This document shows positions 33,654 through 37,030 of a stretch of DNA of 37,030 bases, piece after piece (the stretch's first letter is position 1; every line of letters starts with the position of its first letter). A model generated the notes under the pieces. That model was not told the DNA's origin, made no database searches, and worked only from the letters and a program-made list of their open reading frames with translations. The translations under genes and the position numbers were made by a program. Where the stretch lies: assembly GCA_903938485.1 (NCBI GenBank), contig CAJADF010000131.1, forward strand, positions 1 through 37,030. The letters run 5' to 3'. Origin of the DNA: an uncultured Methylococcaceae bacterium. Lineage in GTDB: Bacteria; Pseudomonadota; Gammaproteobacteria; Methylococcales; Methylomonadaceae.

Positions 33654-35138
33654 TTATTTACACTCCGGTGTTAAAGAACTCCGCCACGACTGGGCGCTTT
33701 TTTCAAATAATCGACTATCCTCTGGCCCCCAAGAACCTGCTGGATAGGTCACAATATAGTCACGCTCATTAGCCCATGTTTGCAAAATGGGATCCACAAT
33801 ACGCCAAGCGTGCTCTACCTCATCAAACCTTAAAAACAAGGATCGATCACCCTTTAAAACATCTAATAACAAATCTTCATAGGCATCAATGGCTTTTTCA
33901 TCTTGATTCCTAAAACTGGCATCCAAACTACTGGTACGCGTACTCATCTCAAGACCCGGTTCTTTTACCGTCATCTCAATACGAATACACTCTTCTGGTT
34001 GAATACCCATTAAAATCCAATTAGGATTCATACAATGTACATCAGTACCCCGAAAAAACTGTAAAGGCGGATGTCTAAAACAAATCGAAATAGTCGATTG
34101 TGCCTTCGCCAAACGCTTACCCGTACGCATATAAATTGGCACCCCCCGCCAACGCCAGTTATCTATATACAACTTCATGGACGCATAAGTTTCAGTGATA
34201 CTATTTTCTGGAATATTATCTTCCTGCAGATAACTCTTCACCTTTTCGCCTTTAATATGGCCCTGCGCATATTGCGCCCTAAACGCATGGCTGTGCACCG
34301 CCTCTTTAGGAATAGGTCTAATAGACTTTAAAACCTTTACTTTTTCATCGCGTAAAGACTCCGCATCCATTGTTGCAGGGGGTTCCATCGTCACTAATGT
34401 AAGTAATTGTAACAAATGACTCTGCAACATATCTCTTAAAGCACCTGCAGAATTATAGTAATCTCCTCTACCCTCAATACCCAACTCTTCTGAATGGGTA
34501 ATTTGAATATGATCAATATAATTACGATTCCACAACGGCTCTAGCATGACATTAGCAAAACGGAACACTAAGACATTTTGCACCATGCCTTTACCCAAAT
34601 AATGATCAATACGGTAAATTTGCTCTTCGGTCAAATAGCGACTAATACGCTTTTGCAAGGCCTGTGCACTGTCCAAATCATAGCCAAATGGTTTTTCAAT
34701 AATAACGCGGCGCCAACCTTCATCCTCATCAAACAACTGATTATTACTTAATCGCTCCATCACCGTGCCAAAGTCAGCAGGACTAATAGACAAATAAAAC
34801 GCCATATTACGAGAAAAGTTAGCTTTATCATTTAATAAGGTAGCCAACTCAGCGTAACACGCTACTTGGCCTATATCACCCATGTGGTAATACAAACGCT
34901 CACTAAAACGCTGAAACACGGCCTCATCAAAATCCGCCTTTACTTTAGAAACAATCATGTCCCTGACTTCAGCCAACCACTTTTGCTGATCCCAGGGTCT
35001 TCGGCCCACGGCTAAAATCTTAGTGCCTTCTGGCAAACGCTTAGCGCACTCTAAATGATAGAGCGCCGGCATTAATTTAATACGCGACAAATTACCCGTC
35101 GCACCAAAAATCACATACGTACAAGGCTCAGCATTCAT
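33654..35138 (-). CDS. zwf: Glucose-6-phosphate 1-dehydrogenase
   Basis: Oxidises glucose-6-phosphate to 6-phosphogluconolactone with NAD(P)+. Length 494 residues. Signatures: the cofactor loop FGATGNLSR (11-19), EKPFGYD (148-154), and the substrate and catalytic motif RIDHYLGK (176-183) before [13 protein letters not shown]. It has a textbook AAGGAG 6 bases before its ATG and starts 9 bp after the gnd stop. In a ribulose monophosphate methylotroph this enzyme together with Gnd would form the dissimilatory formaldehyde-oxidation cycle; that role depends on the unproven organism assignment. Confidence 0.97.
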   Translation of the reverse strand: MNAEPCTYVIFGATGNLSRIKLMPALYHLECAKRLPEGTKILAVGRRPWDQQKWLAEVRDMIVSKVKADFDEAVFQRFSERLYYHMGDIGQVACYAELATLLNDKANFSRNMAFYLSISPADFGTVMERLSNNQLFDEDEGWRRVIIEKPFGYDLDSAQALQKRISRYLTEEQIYRIDHYLGKGMVQNVLVFRFANVMLEPLWNRNYIDHIQITHSEELGIEGRGDYYNSAGALRDMLQSHLLQLLTLVTMEPPATMDAESLRDEKVKVLKSIRPIPKEAVHSHAFRAQYAQGHIKGEKVKSYLQEDNIPENSITETYASMKLYIDNWRWRGVPIYMRTGKRLAKAQSTISICFRHPPLQFFRGTDVHCMNPNWILMGIQPEECIRIEMTVKEPGLEMSTRTSSLDASFRNQDEKAIDAYEDLLLDVLKGDRSLFLRFDEVEHAWRIVDPILQTWANERDYIVTYPAGSWGPEDSRLFEKSAQSWRSSLTPECK

Positions 35139-35147
35139 AGTTTCTCC

Positions 35148-36593
35148 TTACACCGTGTATGTTGTAGAGGCCGTTTTACCACCGTGCCCTGTCCAATCCG
35201 TATGAAAAAACTCGCCTCTCGGCTTATCCGTACGTTCATAGGTATGAGCACCAAAATAATCGCGTTGCGCTTGTAATAAATTAGCGGGTAAACGTTCGGT
35301 TCTATAACCATCATAATAAGCCAACGCCGAAGAAAACGCCGGTGTAGGGATACCTAACTCTATGCCCATTACCACTGCTTTACGCCAACCCGCATCTGCC
35401 CTCTTCATAGCATCAATAAAGAAATCAGCTAATAACAAATTCTCTAAATCAGGATTAGCCACATAAGCTTGCTTAATGTCATTTAAAAACTGACTACGGA
35501 TAATACAACCGCCCCGCCACATTAAGGCAATCTCACCGTAATTGAGGGACAAGTTATATTCTTTAGACGCCTCACGCATTAACCTAAAACCCTGTGCATA
35601 AGAAATAATCTTGGCGGCATATAAAGCATCACGAATGGCATTAATCATGATCAATTTATCACCCGAAAAACTAGGTACCTGCTTAGGTAAAATCTGGGCC
35701 GCTTTAACGCGTTCTGATTTTTGGGCTGATAAACAGCGTGCAAAAACAGACTCACCAATTAAAGTTAACGGAATACCTAAGTCCAAGGCATTAATGCCCG
35801 TCCATTTACCCGTACCTTTTTGCCCTGCTGTGTCTAAAATTTTATCAACCAAAGGCAAGCCATCCGTATCTTTATAGGCCAAAATATTGGACGTAATCTC
35901 AATCAGATAAGAACTTAACTCCCCCTTATTCCAATCGGTAAATATAGTGTGCATTTCATCAGCACTTAAGTCTAAGCCCTCTGACAATAACTGATACGCC
36001 TCGCAGATTAATTGCATATCACCGTATTCAATCCCGTTATGCACCATCTTTACATAATGCCCCGCGCCATTGTCACCCACCCACTCACAACAAGGATCAC
36101 CGTCTACTTGCGCACTAATCGCCTGAAAGATGGGTTTAACCGTGGGCCATGCCGCTTTATCGCCACCGGGCATAATAGACGGACCATGGCGAGCGCCCTC
36201 TTCACCACCGGAAACACCGGTGCCGATATAACTAATGTGTTGAGCTTTAAGACTGGCTGTACGGCGATTAGTATCCGTAAATAAAGAATTACCCCCATCG
36301 ACAATAATGTCGCCAGGCGCTAACAGAGGCACTAACTTATCAATGTACTGATCAACAACCTCACCGGCCTTAACCATTAACATAACGATACGCGGACTAC
36401 TTAAACTATCCACTAACGTTTCTAAAGCGTGTGTACCCACCACCAAGGTATCTTTAGCCGGCCCTTCTAAAAACTCATCTACAACGCTGGTAGTTCGGTT
36501 ATAAACAGCCACTTTAAAACCGTGATCATTCATATTTAACACCAAATTTTGTCCCATTACTGCCAGACCAATTAAACCGATATCCGCCTTCAT
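35148..36593 (-). CDS. gnd: 6-phosphogluconate dehydrogenase, decarboxylating
   Basis: Oxidatively decarboxylates 6-phosphogluconate to ribulose-5-phosphate. Length 481 residues from ATG 36593, chosen because MKADIGLIGLAVMGQNLVLN matches the family start and AGAGGGGG lies just upstream; the open frame runs 14 codons further but without such support. Signatures: the Rossmann loop GLAVMG, YNRTTS, IGTGVSGGEEGARHGPSIMP, the catalytic Lys segment VKMVHNGIEY, and the C-terminal TDWTGHGG. The full length of about 480 residues indicates the long (E. coli-like) class. First gene of the gnd-zwf-pgl-kinase operon. Confidence 0.97.
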   Translation of the reverse strand: MKADIGLIGLAVMGQNLVLNMNDHGFKVAVYNRTTSVVDEFLEGPAKDTLVVGTHALETLVDSLSSPRIVMLMVKAGEVVDQYIDKLVPLLAPGDIIVDGGNSLFTDTNRRTASLKAQHISYIGTGVSGGEEGARHGPSIMPGGDKAAWPTVKPIFQAISAQVDGDPCCEWVGDNGAGHYVKMVHNGIEYGDMQLICEAYQLLSEGLDLSADEMHTIFTDWNKGELSSYLIEITSNILAYKDTDGLPLVDKILDTAGQKGTGKWTGINALDLGIPLTLIGESVFARCLSAQKSERVKAAQILPKQVPSFSGDKLIMINAIRDALYAAKIISYAQGFRLMREASKEYNLSLNYGEIALMWRGGCIIRSQFLNDIKQAYVANPDLENLLLADFFIDAMKRADAGWRKAVVMGIELGIPTPAFSSALAYYDGYRTERLPANLLQAQRDYFGAHTYERTDKPRGEFFHTDWTGHGGKTASTTYTV

Positions 36594-36712
36594 GTTAGCC
36601 CCCTCTGCAATGATTGTAAGACCAAATCTTAGCATACTTTATTGACCGTTCTGCCAATCGACTTACTAACTGCTCGGCAAATACAATTTAATGGCTAAAC
36701 TTACATTAGCTC

Positions 36713-36741
36713 TTGACTAGCGACGGTTTATCAAGTCTAAT
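36713..36741 (+). promoter_or_regulatory. Sigma-70 promoter of the tRNA-Phe pair
   Basis: TTGACT (36713-36718) and TCTAAT (36736-36741), each 5/6 to consensus, with the ideal 17-bp spacer. The expected start is about 36748, some 13 bases before the first tRNA. The rest of the 167-bp spacer toward gnd must contain the gnd promoter, which I could not place with confidence. Confidence 0.65.
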
Positions 36742-36760
36742 AACCCTCTTTTGTAGTTTA

Positions 36761-36836
<76 letters not shown>

Positions 36837-36866
36837 TCTACAAAATTAAATAATAAAAATCAAAAA

Positions 36867-36942
<76 letters not shown>

Positions 36943-36952
36943 TGAATTCTAA

Positions 36953-36980
36953 AGGCTCCTATCTCATAGGGGCCTTTTTT
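36953..36980 (+). terminator. Rho-independent terminator of the tRNA-Phe operon
   Basis: A 10-bp stem (36953-36962 with 36966-36975, including one T-G pair) has the 3-base loop CTC, and the stem's last T runs into a T-tract to 36980. It starts 10 bases after the second tRNA. The remaining 36981-37030 shows nothing I can support. Confidence 0.9.
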
Positions 36981-37030
36981 ATGCCTGACCGTTTCTGGTA
37001 ACTGAGATTATTCCGGTCCTAACCTAGCAA

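Noticed and set aside
36594-36635. Longer gnd reading frame starting at 36635
   Set aside because: The family start and a strong AGAGGGGG Shine-Dalgarno both fit ATG 36593.
36607-36662. gnd promoter such as TTGGCA-N15-TATGCT on the minus strand
   Set aside because: The spacer is too short and the -10 match is poor; I could not choose between several equally weak candidates.

Overview
The window is a stretch of chromosome from a gammaproteobacterium, moderately AT-rich by eye. The block rpsU-yqeY-dnaG-rpoD with tsaD divergent from it, and the tsaD/plsY/folB/folK neighbourhood, are classic gammaproteobacterial arrangements. A MoxY-type sensor kinase and a complete oxidative pentose phosphate operon (gnd-zwf-pgl) would suit an aerobic methylotroph or methanotroph of the Methylococcales. 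That assignment is inference, because no methane or methanol oxidation gene lies in the window. I see no insertion sequence, prophage, CRISPR array or integrase, and no gene-free stretch reaches 300 bases.

Layout. 1-2998 (-): a heavy-metal-type RND pump cut by the window edge, divergent from a TonB-dependent receptor (3178-5484) that heads an apparent operon with a MoxY-like histidine kinase and a NarL-type regulator. 7531-8322 (-): TauE/SafE exporter. 8459-10213 (+): cca and yajQ. 10210-13257 (-): bioA, rsmE and a CPBP-family membrane protease. 13457-16944 (-): metK, ahcY and metF, which make and recycle S-adenosylmethionine. 17021-21461 (-): the macromolecular synthesis operon rpsU-yqeY-dnaG-rpoD, ending in a tRNA-Ile(CAT). 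21568-24947: tsaD, plsY, folB, folK and a pteridine-reductase-like SDR. 25190-28882: a DUF502 membrane protein, then fbp, a SemiSWEET and nadE on the minus strand. 29114-30573 (+): a CarH/LitR-type B12 photoreceptor-repressor and ycgN. 30570-32950 (-): an exported hypothetical protein, a DUF5765-like membrane protein and an APH/EcKinase-like kinase. 32964-36593 (-): pgl, zwf, gnd. 36761-36942 (+): two identical tRNA-Phe genes ending in a strong terminator.

The most interesting item is at 29051-30106. The MerR-type regulator keeps the residues known to matter in the B12 photoreceptor CarH: Trp-x9-Glu-His plus the cobalamin His. Directly upstream, three tandem 11-bp units lie exactly over a TTGTCA-N16-TATGAT promoter. 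This matches the three-repeat operator architecture of Thermus CarH and suggests a light-relieved autorepressor. The second item is the TonB receptor/MoxYX-like operon facing an RND metal pump across a spacer with several dyads, which looks like a metal uptake, sensing and efflux locus. Most of the rest is conserved housekeeping.
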